Positions 9,900 through 20,322 of a DNA stretch of 55,914 bases are shown here, one piece after another. The notes under the pieces are model-generated. The model worked only from the letters and a program-made list of their open reading frames with translations. It had not been told where the DNA came from and did not search any database. The DNA is taken from assembly GCA_902651635.1 (NCBI GenBank), contig CACRSC010000008.1:219755-275668 (forward strand), written 5' to 3'. A program made the translations under genes and the position numbers. Source of the stretch: Mastigamoeba balamuthi. Lineage: Eukaryota > Evosea > Mastigamoebida > Mastigamoebidae. The stretch's first letter is position 1. The number at the start of each line of letters is the position of its first letter.

Positions 9900-10711
9900 A
9901 TGGCCCTATTTAGCCAACACGTGGAGGTTCTAAGTGATTCGCAGCGCCGGTTATCACCAGTACGAAGGCAGGGTAGATATGGATTATTCGGCGCTGAGAT
10001 TTGGAGATTTGTCCGTTTGATTTGGATACCCTCACAACACAGTTGATCCTGAGAAGCTGGGCCCGCTCATGGCTGTGCGCATTCTCACAAATCGTCCGAA
10101 GCTGATGCAGCTGGTTTGTCAGGAAGCAGCAAAGGTGCGCACGATAGCAGTCAGGTACGGGAGCCAGTGCGTGGCAGTCGACGTCAAAGTCGGGTGTCTG
10201 ACAGCGCGGCTGAACGACATGGTCGTCACCAAGCTCCAGGAGAGGGGCCACGTCTCCCTGCACCTCAAGTGTGATGTGCAGCTCGCCATGCCCCCCGGCA
10301 TGCCCGACAAGTATCGCGACACCGAGAACAAGGGCGTCCAGCTGCAGAACGGCGAGACCTGGCCCCTGATCTGGCAGACAGCGGACCTCGAGCGTGACTT
10401 CTTCGTTGACCTGGCTCGCCAGCCTCTGAAGAGCAGGTGCCTTGAAGCACAACTGGTCTCCAGCTGCGATCGCAGACCCCCTGGTGGGTGGCAGCCCTTG
10501 TTTTATCAGCTTCTCAGCCTCGTGACATTCAGAGTCAACCAAAGGTGTCCGCGCGTCCATGAAGCATATCATACCACTCCACAAGCCGCTGCAGCCAAGC
10601 GAAGAAGGTGGGTATTCAATTGGAGGCAATTCCGCTCAGCTGTATCATCCAGACCTCTCGTACGATGACCTGCCGGCCCTGCGCAGCAGTTCAGAGAGCG
10701 ACGACGACTGA
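9900..10711 (+). CDS. Conserved-looking protein of unknown function
   Basis: Three exons join in phase: 9900-9933, 10043-10483, 10533-10711. Introns are 109 nt (GTGATT...CACAG) and 49 nt (GTGGGT...TTCAG). The protein (about 217 residues) begins MALFSQHVEVLIDPEKLG and has mixed alpha/beta content without signal peptide or membrane helix; it ends in an acidic Ser/Asp tail (SSSESDDD). Codon bias is strong throughout. I do not recognise the family. It lies tail-to-tail with pectate lyase 1, with 213 nt between the stop codons. Confidence 0.6.
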
Positions 10712-10924
10712 CCTCACTTCTTTCCCTTCCTCAATGGACACTCATTTTGGAGATCTTCCTGTTGAGAGCCGGAGGCACTGTTGCAGCCTTCCAAATGGTT
10801 CTCCCTGCTCCCCGATTGAATAGACTTCCTCTTTGCACTATGTTTCATTTTGTTTTTTTTGACATGTTGGTTGCAAAGCCGGAGAGGGAATGGGAGGCAG
10901 CGTGTGCCTGATCACCCAGCTGGC

Positions 10925-12325
10925 CTACTGGACGAGCGACAGCAGCACCGCAAACATCAAGGAGACGCACGCAGCGGCTGGGGCGCTGTTGGTCGGGCTG
11001 TTGTCGTTGCCGTCGGTGTCCTCGGGGTCGTTCTGGTAGTCCGAGTTGGTGGCCAGCGTGGTCCCCACGTCGGGGATCGTCATCGTCACGTTGACGCCGC
11101 CATCGGCCGCGATCTTGAGCTTGCCTGCTCCCGCGTTGGCCAACACGTCGCTCTTGGCCGCCGCGACGTTGATGGGCACCGAGTACTTATACGCAGGCGA
11201 CCACCCGATGCTGGAGCTGCCCGCCAGCGTCTGGACGGTGCTGGAGTACGTCACACCGTTGAACCACGACCCAGAGTCCTTGAGCGTCGTGCCCTTGAAA
11301 TGTCCGATGATAGTCTTGTCATTGGGCGCCTCGAACACGTTGCCCTCGCTGAGGATGGAGCACTTGCAGCCCATGCCGACGAAGTACATCGTCACGTTGC
11401 TGGCCCTGTAGTAGTTGCCCAGCAGGTGGACCTTGCCGAAGCGCACGCGAGGGGCGCGAGAAACGACGCCGTTCCACATGTTCTTGTAGAATGTGATGGT
11501 CAGGTGGCCCGCGTCGAGGTTGCCCATGTTGTCGCTGGCACCGACCAGGTTGGTCTTGTCGTGGTCGTAGAACACGCAGTTGCTGACGGTGATGAAGTCC
11601 GAGCCCCTCTTGATGTCGAGCAGGCCGTCGTGCCACTGGATGAAGCGGCCCTTGTAGATGGCAGCCTTGCTGTCCGAGTACCGCCCATCGCCCATCGTCA
11701 GGTGGTCGAACCACAGGCGCGACGAGCCCTCGACCGTGATGCTGTCGTACTCGGCGTTCCAGCCGTCGCTCGAGGAGTAGGCGGTGGCGTAGTCACGGGG
11801 CGCCTCGAACTCGATGTTGCGGATGATAACGTTGGTCGCGCGCTTCAACCTCAGGTTCATCTGCTGGATCTTCGCGTCGGTCCCCAGTCCGATGATGCTC
11901 GTGTCGCTCGTCACGTCGACAATCATCAAAGAGCCCTGCGCCTTCAGGACGGCCTGGCGCTGGGCGCTCATGGACTTGGGGCTCTTGAGGTACGCGTCAA
12001 AGTCGTAGCCCGTCTTGGCCTTGAAGTACGCCATGTCGGCGACCTGCCCGTTGCCCAGGTCGTCGCCGTTGATGGTCCCCGAGACGTACACGATCTTCTT
12101 GCCCTGCTTTGTGACGGCCGCCACGAACTGCGCCCTGTTCTTGACGATGAACGTCATCGACGACGGCGCTCCCTCGCCGCCCGTCGCCGGGCCTGCTGGC
12201 GACACCGTCGACCAGCCCATCTGACAGTCAGAGCCGCCAGTCGACGGGCACACAGGGTACGCATGGGCGACGGCGGCCACAAGGGACCCCAGCGCGAGTG
12301 CTCTGAGAAGCAGAGAACGGGGCAT
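10925..12325 (-). CDS. Pectate lyase 1, PL1 family, tail-anchored
   Basis: Single exon, 466 residues. It should cleave de-esterified pectin by beta-elimination outside the cell. The ATG at 12325 is chosen because a signal peptide (about 1-22, ending AHA) starts there and a TATA-like box lies 62 nt upstream; the frame is open a little further but without ATG. PL1 parallel-beta-helix signatures: WFDHLTMGDG (205-214), HDGLLDI (232-238) with SNCVFYDHDKTNL following, and RAPRVRFGKVH (290-300) containing the probable catalytic Arg. An acidic linker (PEDTDGND) precedes a C-terminal hydrophobic run ending LLSLVQ, typical of GPI-anchor signals. Very similar to the copies at 33089-34306 and 52212-53615; the bacterial-like sequence could reflect old transfer (inference). 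Confidence 0.9.
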   Translation of the reverse strand: MPRSLLLRALALGSLVAAVAHAYPVCPSTGGSDCQMGWSTVSPAGPATGGEGAPSSMTFIVKNRAQFVAAVTKQGKKIVYVSGTINGDDLGNGQVADMAYFKAKTGYDFDAYLKSPKSMSAQRQAVLKAQGSLMIVDVTSDTSIIGLGTDAKIQQMNLRLKRATNVIIRNIEFEAPRDYATAYSSSDGWNAEYDSITVEGSSRLWFDHLTMGDGRYSDSKAAIYKGRFIQWHDGLLDIKRGSDFITVSNCVFYDHDKTNLVGASDNMGNLDAGHLTITFYKNMWNGVVSRAPRVRFGKVHLLGNYYRASNVTMYFVGMGCKCSILSEGNVFEAPNDKTIIGHFKGTTLKDSGSWFNGVTYSSTVQTLAGSSSIGWSPAYKYSVPINVAAAKSDVLANAGAGKLKIAADGGVNVTMTIPDVGTTLATNSDYQNDPEDTDGNDNSPTNSAPAAACVSLMFAVLLSLVQ

Positions 12326-12386
12326 GAAGGAAGAGAGGCTGTTGTGCAGAACTTGAGTTGTGATGATATCTGTGAAACCCGAGGCC

Positions 12387-12394
12387 CTTTTATG
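12387..12394 (-). promoter_or_regulatory. TATA-like box of pectate lyase 1
   Basis: CATAAAAG on the minus strand, 62 nt before the ATG. A GATATC lies closer to the start (12365-12370). Confidence 0.45.
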
Positions 12395-12423
12395 TAGTAA
12401 GGTACCAACCGCCAACGGTGCAC

Positions 12424-12435
12424 GATCAGATATTG
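12424..12435. promoter_or_regulatory. Shared upstream element of pectate lyases 1 and 3
   Basis: GATCAGATATTG, about 100 nt upstream of the ATG of pectate lyase 1. The identical 12-mer occurs at 53731-53742, about 116 nt upstream of pectate lyase 3, in the same orientation relative to the gene. I do not see it upstream of pectate lyase 2. Confidence 0.5.
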
Positions 12436-12439
12436 TTCC

Positions 12440-13129
12440 AGTGATACCTTCCTGTCGTCAAAATTGACAGGAAACGGGCATGGCAGTTGCCAACCCCCGA
12501 GTTTTCCCTTTATCAGTGTCGGCTGCGTTCTCCTGACATGTCTTCTTCTGAACGGCGAATGCCCACATGGAAGTCGTCGTATGTGAGGGGCCCCCGCCCA
12601 ACAGCACGCACAATAAAGCAACGCAGAATGACTGCAGTTTTGCATGTGAGGAGAACCGTAAAAACCATTATTTTTGCCTTTTTTTGCTGTTGAGAGCAAT
12701 TCTGCCCGTTAGGCTGTGCCACACGCTCTGCACAAGCAGACCAAGACTCGCCTCTGCTTTGTATAGCGTTTGGACTCGCCCGGTCGAATTCTGTCTGCAT
12801 CTTTTCCCCCGGTTGTCCACAATGCCACCGAATCTCAACAGAAGGGGAAAGTGTTGTTGTGTTCCTATGGTTAAGGCCAATGAGGACCACGCGCCTCTAC
12901 CCTCACCAGAGGCGAAGGCACTATTTATTTATATCCTCCCTCATTCAGGGCCTCACTGTGCCTCGTCCGCCCATCGACGCCGGAGACGTCCGAGACAGAG
13001 GGTTTTTATTTTGGCTTGACCGTTGGGCGATGAGGGGTGGTTTCGCTCTCCTAGTTGCTCTATTCATTGTGCACTGAGCGGGAGATGTGTGGCGAGGAGG
13101 GAGAGGCTGCCTGCCGGGCCGCGAGGCTC
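12440..13129. other. Intergenic region without a supported gene
   Basis: Lower GC than the flanking genes. Short frames on both strands lack the window's codon bias; nothing recognisable was found. Confidence 0.45.
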
Positions 13130-13414
13130 TCAGATGCCGCACGCGGGCTTGTCGCTCCCAGACCACGTGCCGAAGCACTGGCACTGGAAAGACGGTATGT
13201 TGACGCCCATGCACGTGGTCGTGCCGACGAGGTTGCACTTGCCGTGGGCGGCGTTGAAGCAGCCCTGGCAGTGCGTGTTGCAGTTCTGCCAGAGAATTCC
13301 CGTCGCCGGGGAGCTCCAGCCCGAACACCTGCTCCACGTGTCGTAGCAGTCCCACGCAGAGGCCACCGACGACGACAGAAGCAGAGATGCGAGGACGAGA
13401 GTCAGGGCGCGCAT
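13130..13414 (-). CDS. Macin-like cysteine-rich secreted peptide 1
   Basis: 94 residues, single exon. The ATG at 13414 starts a signal peptide (about 1-21, ending SVASA); a TATATT-type box lies 47 nt upstream. The mature part (about 73 residues) begins WDCYDTWSRCSGW and has ten cysteines, spaced C-x6-C-x14-C-x3-C-x2-C-x7-C-x7-C-x9-C-x-C-x11-C. The W-S-R-C motif, T-G-I-L-W between cysteines 2 and 3, and the C-x-C near the end match the macin family of knottin-type antimicrobial peptides (theromacin, neuromacin, hydramacin). Likely role: secreted membrane-active defence against bacteria. Family call from motif memory; activity is inference. Two paralogues of identical length lie at 49213 and 51200. 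Confidence 0.82.
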   Translation of the reverse strand: MRALTLVLASLLLSSSVASAWDCYDTWSRCSGWSSPATGILWQNCNTHCQGCFNAAHGKCNLVGTTTCMGVNIPSFQCQCFGTWSGSDKPACGI

Positions 13415-13460
13415 TTTTTGTGAGAATGTGAGCAATGATATTCTTCGAGTCTTGGCGCAG

Positions 13461-13466
13461 TATATT
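13461..13466 (-). promoter_or_regulatory. TATA-like box of macin-like gene 1
   Basis: AATATA on the minus strand (CACAATATACTG context), 47 nt before the ATG at 13414. Confidence 0.45.
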
Positions 13467-13479
13467 GTGAAAGGATTCC

Positions 13480-14169
13480 GTTGGCCGCGACGTCATGCGG
13501 CGATCGTGGTAGAGGAAATGATAGCAATGCATTGAATGACGTGGAGTGTCGGTTATTCCGCGTTTCAGTCCTGGTCGGTTGGCATGCCCCCGTTATCGTA
13601 ACGACAGCCGGCAGAATCAGTGCCCGGGCAGTTCCACATCCCGGGCAGCGGCCTCGCGCTATCCGCAGAACAAGGCGGAACGCTGGCTGGTGGGTGCCGT
13701 TTCCCGCGGCTCGTAGAGACCCGAACACATGGGAGAGAGACCTGCGGACTGGTTGCATTCCCGGTTGACCAGAATTACCGGCGGTTCGTGAGATACTGGA
13801 CAGTTCCAGGCCCACAGAAAGGCCTGGCCATCGGTGATCTCCTCGCGGTGTGCCGTTGGGGCCATCCAGGTGGATCCCAGCGCTATGCTCTCCTCCACCC
13901 CCTCACCTCGATGCTGCGGGCGCGGATTGCGCGCATTCTTTGCAGTGGCGGCGCTAGAAGCAGAAGTGGTGCTGCGCGTTGTTTGGGAGGTATTTACTTG
14001 TGCTGATGCGAATGGTGCCTTGTGTGCGCTGCTGCCATTGGCACTGCTACGCCTGTACGTACGTGCGTACCCCCCGCAGCCCCCCGTGCGCGTGCGCGGT
14101 GCTGTCCTGCGGGGGTGTTGTGTGTGCGCGCGTTCTTGTCTGAGTTGGAGTCGCTGGAACGGCCCAGCG
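13480..14169. other. Intergenic region without a supported gene
   Basis: No frame with credible codon use and no repeat noticed. It separates the macin-like gene promoter from the 3' end of the next minus-strand gene. Confidence 0.45.
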
Positions 14170-15881
14170 TCATCTGTAGCAGATGGCCAGGAGCTTCGTG
14201 ACGCCCGACGCGAGGTACTGCGAGTAGAGCCCGAGGACAGACTCGTTGTGCGCGCGCGTCCTATCGGCCGTGTCGAACCACGAGATCGAGAGGATGATGC
14301 CCGACGGGCTCGAGTTCCAGAAGTACCCCAGGAACCCCGGCAGCTCCGACGACGTCTGGCAGATGGTCCCCGCGCAGTTCCCGATATACTGCAGCGGCAG
14401 CGCCGTGTAGCACACGCGCACGCACATCGAGGTATCTGCGGCGCGAATCCATTTTCCCCCGCAACGTCACCGATGACATGTAAAGATGCGCGTATCTTCT
14501 CTCCTCTCCCTCCCCTCCCCTGGGGCGGGCGTGTTCGCACCTGGCAGCTGCCACCGGGCCACGGGCCTGCACACCTGCATGCCCTCGAGCACGCCGGCCA
14601 CGTCGGGCCTGGCCGCAGCGTCCCCGCGGCCCTCGGCGTCCTGCAGCGGCAGCGACCGCCTCTCGTGGCCCTCGGGCGTGGCGCCGGGGCTCCGGGGGCT
14701 CCCGGGGCGCTGCTGCGAGGGCTCGGGGGACGTGGCAGCGCCGTGCGTGCGCAGGGCGGACCTGCGGACGATCTTGGAGCAGAGCTCGAGGTCGGGCGAC
14801 TTGACCGTCACGCCCCCCACGCGCATCTCGAAGAACAGCCGGCCCCCAAAGTGCAGCCTGCACCCCCCAGAGACGTCAGTCGGGGAGCCCGCCCTTGGCC
14901 AGCACGTGCGCGCGGGGGTCCGAGGAGGGGAGGCGCGAGGAGAACATGTCCGATGTCCGCCCTTGGGCTGTTTTGTGCCCCACCCACGCAGTTCAAGAAA
15001 AAAAGAAAAAAGTAGTGGGGGGAGGCGTGTGTGACGTGTGTGGGCACGCCGGTGCTGCTGGGGGCGCGTGTATACGGAGGGATGGGGGGGCAGTTTTCCC
15101 CGGTTTGTGTGATGTCCACTGACGTTCACGGAAGTTTGCATGACGTTTGGCGGATTGTTTCCTCTTTTTGTCCGCCCGCGCCCCCCCGCGGCTTTTCCCC
15201 AAGAGCCGACAGCGCCAGACAAAACACGGCACCCCCCCGGGACAGAAGAGGTGGCTGGCGTGCCTCGAGGAGGAGCAGTGCGAGCGGCAGTTGTCGAAGC
15301 GGAAGAGCGCGAGCCCCGGCGTCGCGGCGTCGAACACGGGCGGCGTCTGCCGCGGCACAGACCCCGCGATCACCAGCGGCTTCTTGGGCCTCTTGGAGCT
15401 GTCGCAGCACTTGAAGCACGGGCCCAGGCCTGCAGGGTTGGGGACACTATTTGTCCGATGCTTTTCTGGATCGCAGGCACGCAGGCCGCTGCCATCTGAT
15501 AATTCATCGAGATATTTCCTGCCGCGCGGTGCCGGGCGGGCGGTTCGCTTGCGCCAGAGAGCGGGGGGCAAAGATGGGACGGCGGGCAAAAATGGGCGCA
15601 CTTTGCGAGACGTCGGCGCAGCGGTAGACCGCGGCCTCGTCCGCTGCGCGCCGCACGTCCGAGTTGGTGACGCCGTGCTCGCACATCCACGCGGTGCCCA
15701 CGGCCACGGTGACCTGCGCGCGGGGGTGGCGGGGGGGCGGGGGGGCCTGTGAGTGTGGCGCAGGGCGTTTTTCTTCCCTGTTTGCGACCTCGAACGGGTG
15801 CACAACAAAAATGCGTGTGCTGCGCAGCGAAATCGACGGCTGCGCGCTCGAGTACGACGGCGGCCGCACGGACGTCGCCAT
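14170..15881 (-). CDS. Unidentified multi-exon gene
   Basis: Well-supported pieces on the minus strand: exon 15881-15789 (MATSVRPPSYSSAQPSISLR..., ending PFE), a 75-nt intron, an exon from 15713 reading VTVAVGTAWMCEHGVTNSDV, a later exon over about 15440-15260 with FKCCDSSKRPKKPLVIAGSV, an exon 14857-14541 with FFEMRVGGVTVKSPDLELC, a 105-nt intron, and a last exon 14435-14170 ending LYSQYLASGVTKLLAICYR. First and last junctions are phase-consistent; those between 15240 and 14860 are not resolved, and GC-rich spacers there make choices ambiguous. No signal peptide or membrane helix is obvious. I do not recognise a family. Confidence 0.5.
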
Positions 15882-16425
15882 CGCTGGAGCTGCGCGCCGC
15901 GCCGAGAGGGGGGAAGGCGGGCAAGCGCGCGGAGGGACAAGGCGGCGGCGGGTGTTTGTGGGGTGTGGGTGCTCTTGGGGGGGCAGTTGGCCCACACGGC
16001 CAAAGCCCCGCGGCACACAGGAACGTAAAGAGGTGCACAAAGGGACCCCACGGACACGCAGCGAAGGGAAACGCGGAGAAGGCGAAATCTAAGATCATCA
16101 CACAAATGCTCGGGCGCCACCGATTCTCTCGGGCTTTTGCCGCTTCTACGTGCACACAGATGCAACCTCGCTCACAGGTTTCTGGAATTGCCGGTTTCCG
16201 CCCGCGGTTCTACAAGGTGAAAGTCCGTTTTGGGCCGCATGCGGGGTGCGATAGAAGGAAGAGGAAGCCTGTGCGCAAAAATAGACCGCCCATCCACAGC
16301 ATCGGGGGCACCACGGCAAAAAGCCCTGTGCTGTGGCGTCGCCGAATCAATTGAATGAGCTGCTTGCACCCGTGTTCTGCACAAATAAGCCGGGGGAGAG
16401 GAGAGAACAGGGTCTCTGTGGCCGC
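15882..16425. other. Intergenic region without a supported gene
   Basis: Lies between the start of the unknown gene (15881) and the stop of seipin (16426). It contains ATCAATTGAAT at 16346-16356, a motif otherwise common in introns here. No supported coding frame. Confidence 0.45.
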
Positions 16426-17939
16426 TCATCCGTCCGTGTGCACAGACGACGAGGACGACGAGGCCAGCAGCGTTCTGCGCCTGTGCACCTGCTGCGCCGC
16501 CATCGCTGCCGCCGCCGCCCCCCTCGCAGGCGGCGCGCCGAGCGCGTGCATCTCTGTGGCGGCGGCCTCTGGGCTGGGCGGCGGCGTCTCGCCCAGCGAC
16601 GCCGAGCGTATCATCAGGTAGAGCAGGCCGATGAAGCCGACGGCGACGTGGGCCGCCATGAAGACGCCGAAGAGGGCCACCAGCGTCACGTAGAAGTGCG
16701 ACTGCAGGAGGCTGCTGAGCCCCGAGAGGTTCGGCTGCAGGTGCAGGTACGCCGAGTAGAGCGCGATGCGGCGAGACGAGAGCTGGACGACGGCGGTGGA
16801 GAGCGGCTCGGTGAACGTCTCGGCCACGTGGTCGAACAGCGGCACGTCGACCGACTGCCCGCGCTCCACGAGGCCCACCATCTCGGGCAGCACGCGCGCC
16901 ATCCCGAATGTCATCGTCTCGATCCACCCCTTGTACCTCATCGTGGTCTGCGTTGCCGTAAGCGAGACTCAGCTGAATGGAGAACTTTGGGAGGTCTCGC
17001 TCCAGGCGATCTGGTTCAGAATAAAGTTAAGCCCGAATAAAGCTAGGAGCAGGGCAGACAGAAGAGGCTCAGTCCAGAGCAGTATCGCCCCCGTGCGAGT
17101 ACCGAGTTGGGGGTCATGAACACCCAAAAGGGGGCACTCGAGATCCAATAGCTGAAAGAAAGGAGAGTTTGGCGCTAGGGGGGGATGGGGCCAATTCAAA
17201 TAGGAATCAGCATGAAAACTCCCCGCGCAGCAAAAATCAATCAACTGAACTCTGCCCCCCACCCTCGCCACCGAGGGGGGAGGCCGGGCATCCGCGCCCG
17301 CGCACCGAGCGGGAGACGGTGGCGACGACGTCGCCGCGCTGGCTGGTGATGTTGGCGGCGACGACGAACATGCCGTGGTTGACGTTGCCGGGCGACTCGG
17401 GCATCACGAGCCGCACGCTCACCGCGTACGACCGCCCCGCGGCCCCCAGCGGCGGCGTCCCGCGCCCCGTCAGCGCCGCGGCCGCCACCGGCCGCACCGA
17501 GCCGAAGTCGAAGTGCAGCTCGTACGTCTGCGGGCGCTCGGGGCCCCAGCGCCGCACGGCCGTCGCCGTCAGCGCCGCGGAGCTCAGCGTCGCGGCCGCA
17601 GCGAACGCGACGACGCCCGTCGTCCACAGCACGTAGCTCGCCCAGTACCGCTCCGCGTGCGCCCGCAGCGCGCGGGCCACGCCGCCCGAGAGCTCTCTGC
17701 CCGCCCCGCGGCTGAGAACCGGCGGACGCGGCGCGCTGGGCCCGCAGAGGGGACGCACTCACATGAGGCCCGAGGCCACGAGGATCGCGCTGTCCGACAC
17801 GCGGGCGGCGACCTCCTGCGCGGCGCCGACGGCCTGCGCGGGGGCGGGGGCGTCAGGGGGGTGGCGGAGGGCGGAGGGCGGAGGGCGGGTTCTCGGGGCG
17901 GACGCGGCGCGGGAGGCCGAGGAAGAGCGTGTCCATCAT
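16426..17939 (-). CDS. Seipin homologue
   Basis: Four exons (17939-17904, 17833-17763, 17696-17306, 16947-16426) join in phase to 339 residues; introns are 67, 66 and an unusually long 358 nt. Seipin is an ER membrane oligomer that organises lipid-droplet formation. Seen: an N-terminal membrane helix (YVLWTTGVVAFAAAATL), a luminal beta-rich core with YAVSVRLVMPESPGNVNHGM, the family's hallmark MPESP-x-N-x-x-x-GMF segment, an SR-x-x-MRYK motif after intron 3, and a second helix (LVALFGVFMAAHVAVGFIGL) near the C-terminus. Two ATGs (17939, 17936) are possible starts. The gene diverges from the lipase gene; only 87 bp separate their ATGs, suggesting a shared promoter region. Confidence 0.85.
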
Positions 17940-17982
17940 CGCTATCAACGGATGCGCAATATCTTGGGGAATGATGAGGGAG

Positions 17983-17998
17983 AAGATACGCGTATCTT
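17983..17998. promoter_or_regulatory. Perfect 16-bp palindrome in the divergent promoter
   Basis: AAGATACG/CGTATCTT lies between the ATGs of seipin (17939) and the lipase (18027). A copy with one mismatch is at 14483-14498 inside an intron of the gene at 14170-15881. It could be a dimeric transcription-factor site. Confidence 0.4.
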
Positions 17999-18026
17999 GG
18001 ACCAGAGAGATCGCGGGGTGCTATAA

Positions 18027-20031
18027 ATGGGTTGCGGGACCAGCAAGCTCCATGTTCACGTCGGGGGAGGCACCACCGGTGCACCGCTGCTGGCACCCGA
18101 TCAAACGCCCAACGGAGCTGAGAGTGCGGTAGCTGGCAAGGTTCCCGTTCCTCCGTACGACGGAAAAGAGTATCTCACTTGCTGTTGTTCAGTCAGCAGA
18201 GACCGAAAACGCACCGACCGGCCAGCCAGACGCAGGGGACCCGAGCGTCCGCAAGCCTCACGACGATGATGACGACTACGACACACCATCCAGGATCCTG
18301 CCGCGGTTCCGGTTCAGGTGCTCCGGGGGCGAGACGACTGCGGTCGACACGCAGGTCCCATCGAAGGCCGACAGAATCGACGAGAGCATGGCCCGCTGGG
18401 GGGCGGACGTCTGGAGCGTACGGGCTGCTCAGGAAACACACAGACTGAGCACTCGCTGCAGGGATTCAAGGGCCTGTTCGTGTCCCCCGAGACGGAGGAG
18501 GCCATCGACCAGATCCTGTGAGCAGCTTGGCTCGATTATTCGTGCGGGTCTCAGCAGCGCCGTGCGTGTCTCAGGATGCTGATGACCACATACGAGAAGG
18601 GGCTCAACCCAGTCGAGTTCATCGCGGGCCTCATGCTCCTGGCCCGCTACACCGAGGCCGAGAAGAACAAGGCGGCCGCTGCCGGAGGGCCTCCCAAGCA
18701 GTTCGCCGTGGCCGTGGAGATGCTGAGGGAGGCTGCCGCTGCGATGCACCACGCCAGCGCCGCCTACGGGTGGAAGGTCACCTGCGGCCTCATGACGCAC
18801 CTCATGGAGGACGACAACAACCATGTCTCGCCCTCGGCCGTGCGGGACCTGCCAGAGGGTGGGCTTCCCTGCTGACAGCCCCGACACCGCAGCTGAGGCC
18901 GATGGTGCACGACACGGAGCAGGAGAACATCAAGTCGCTGCTCGAGCACACAGGCGTCCCCGAGGCGGACATCTACGACGTGTGCTGGAAGAGCGGGCAG
19001 TTCAGCCCCGGGCACTACGTGGTCGTGGACCGCAAGCTCGGGGCCGCGGTGGTCTCGTTCCGGGGCACGTGGGGGCTCAAGGACTCCGTCGCGGACCTCG
19101 TGGCCACCCCGGCCCCGTTCACGTTCCGCGGGGTCCAGGGCTGCGCCCACTCGGGCGTCCTGCGCTGCGCCCTGAAGAAGGTGGTCCTCCTGCTGGCGCC
19201 CGGCGGCCCTGTCGACCGCGCCGTCGAGGCGCTGGGCAGCGGGGCGCCCAAGAGGCTCATCGTCACGGGGCACAGCCTGGGCGGGGGCGTGTCGACGCTC
19301 TTCGCGCTGATCGCCGCCGAGCAGCGGCCGCAGTGGTCCGTCCGCTGCTACGCGTTCGCGCCCGCGGCCGCGCTGACGGCCGGCCTCGCGGCGTCGAGCG
19401 AGGTCCGCGCGGTCGTGACGAGCTTCCTCTACCGGGACGACCTCGTCCCGCGCCTGTCGATGGGCAGCCTCAACCTGCTCAAGGCCACCGTGCAGAAGCT
19501 GCAGGAGCAGAGCGACATACAGGCCAAGGACCCGCAGGAGAAGAGCGTCCTCGCGGGCGCCCGGCACCTCACGCACTTTGTGGCGGCCAGCAAGATGTTC
19601 GGCGAGAAGATGTCCGCGTTCATCGCCCGCGCGGCCGGCGGCCAGGGCATCGACATCGGGGCCGCGCTGAGGGACGCGGCCGCGGAGCAGCAGCAGGCCG
19701 TCGCTGCCGGGAGCACAGACTTCATGTTCCCGTGCGGAGACGTGTACGTGGCGCGCACGGACCTCTCCGAGGCGATGGCGGTGCGGACGCAGCAGAGCGC
19801 AGAGACGTCCAAGAAGACCGTGCGGCCCGTGGGGACCGAGCTGGACCTCGAGCTCTGCCAGGTGGCCGAGTTCATCCAGATCGCCATCGGCCCCAACATG
19901 TTTTCCGATCACTTGCCCCACAGGTTCGGCCCAGGCCTCTTATGGGAGCGCATCTCAATTGATAACCGCTCAGGCTCGAGCTGTCGTTGGACCACCTGGC
20001 GCTGCAGGCGCGGCGCAACGTGGAGCAGTAG
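18027..20031 (+). CDS. Class-3 lipase, diacylglycerol-lipase-like
   Basis: The first ATG (18027) gives MGCGTSK, a good N-myristoylation/palmitoylation start, but overlaps a TATAAA. Two early junctions (about 18125-18210 and about 18410-18450) are only tentatively placed. Later ones are solid: introns 18518-18574, 18840-18893 (phase 0, acceptor CGCAG) and 19924-19973, with the last exon ending ELSLDHLALQARRNVEQ at TAG 20029-20031. The alpha/beta-hydrolase core has HYVVVDRKLGAAVVSFRGTW, nucleophile Ser in VTGHSLGGGVS, Asp in YRDDLVPRLS and His in FSDHLPHR, the order and context of sn1-specific diacylglycerol lipases. The N-terminal membrane helices of animal DAGLs are absent, so lipidation may be the membrane anchor. 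Predicted product: monoacylglycerol from DAG at a membrane face. Confidence 0.8.
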
Positions 20032-20322
20032 AGTCGAACAGCACACACACTGCACCAGAGAGAGCAACAGCGGTTCCCGATTCTTCAGGGCTGCCCTGGG
20101 TTGATTGATTGAGGTCACGATATCTCGGGCTTTTTTTCCTCAGATATTTTCCTACCACCATCGCGTACCTGCGTCGCTCCCTCCTTCGCCTCCCGTCGCT
20201 TCACCACCGGTTCCCCTCGTTTTCGCCAGCGCGCCCCGGGTCCCCCCTCCCTGACGCGCGTCCCCTCGCTCCTCCCCGTGCGCCTCCCGACCCTGCGCGT
20301 GCAGAAAGCAATTAGAGAAGAC

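Noticed and set aside
10850-12397. 515-codon plus-strand ORF opposite pectate lyase 1
   Set aside because: Val/Arg/His-rich mirror of the lyase gene. The same mirror appears opposite lyases 2 and 3, which confirms it is a codon-bias shadow.
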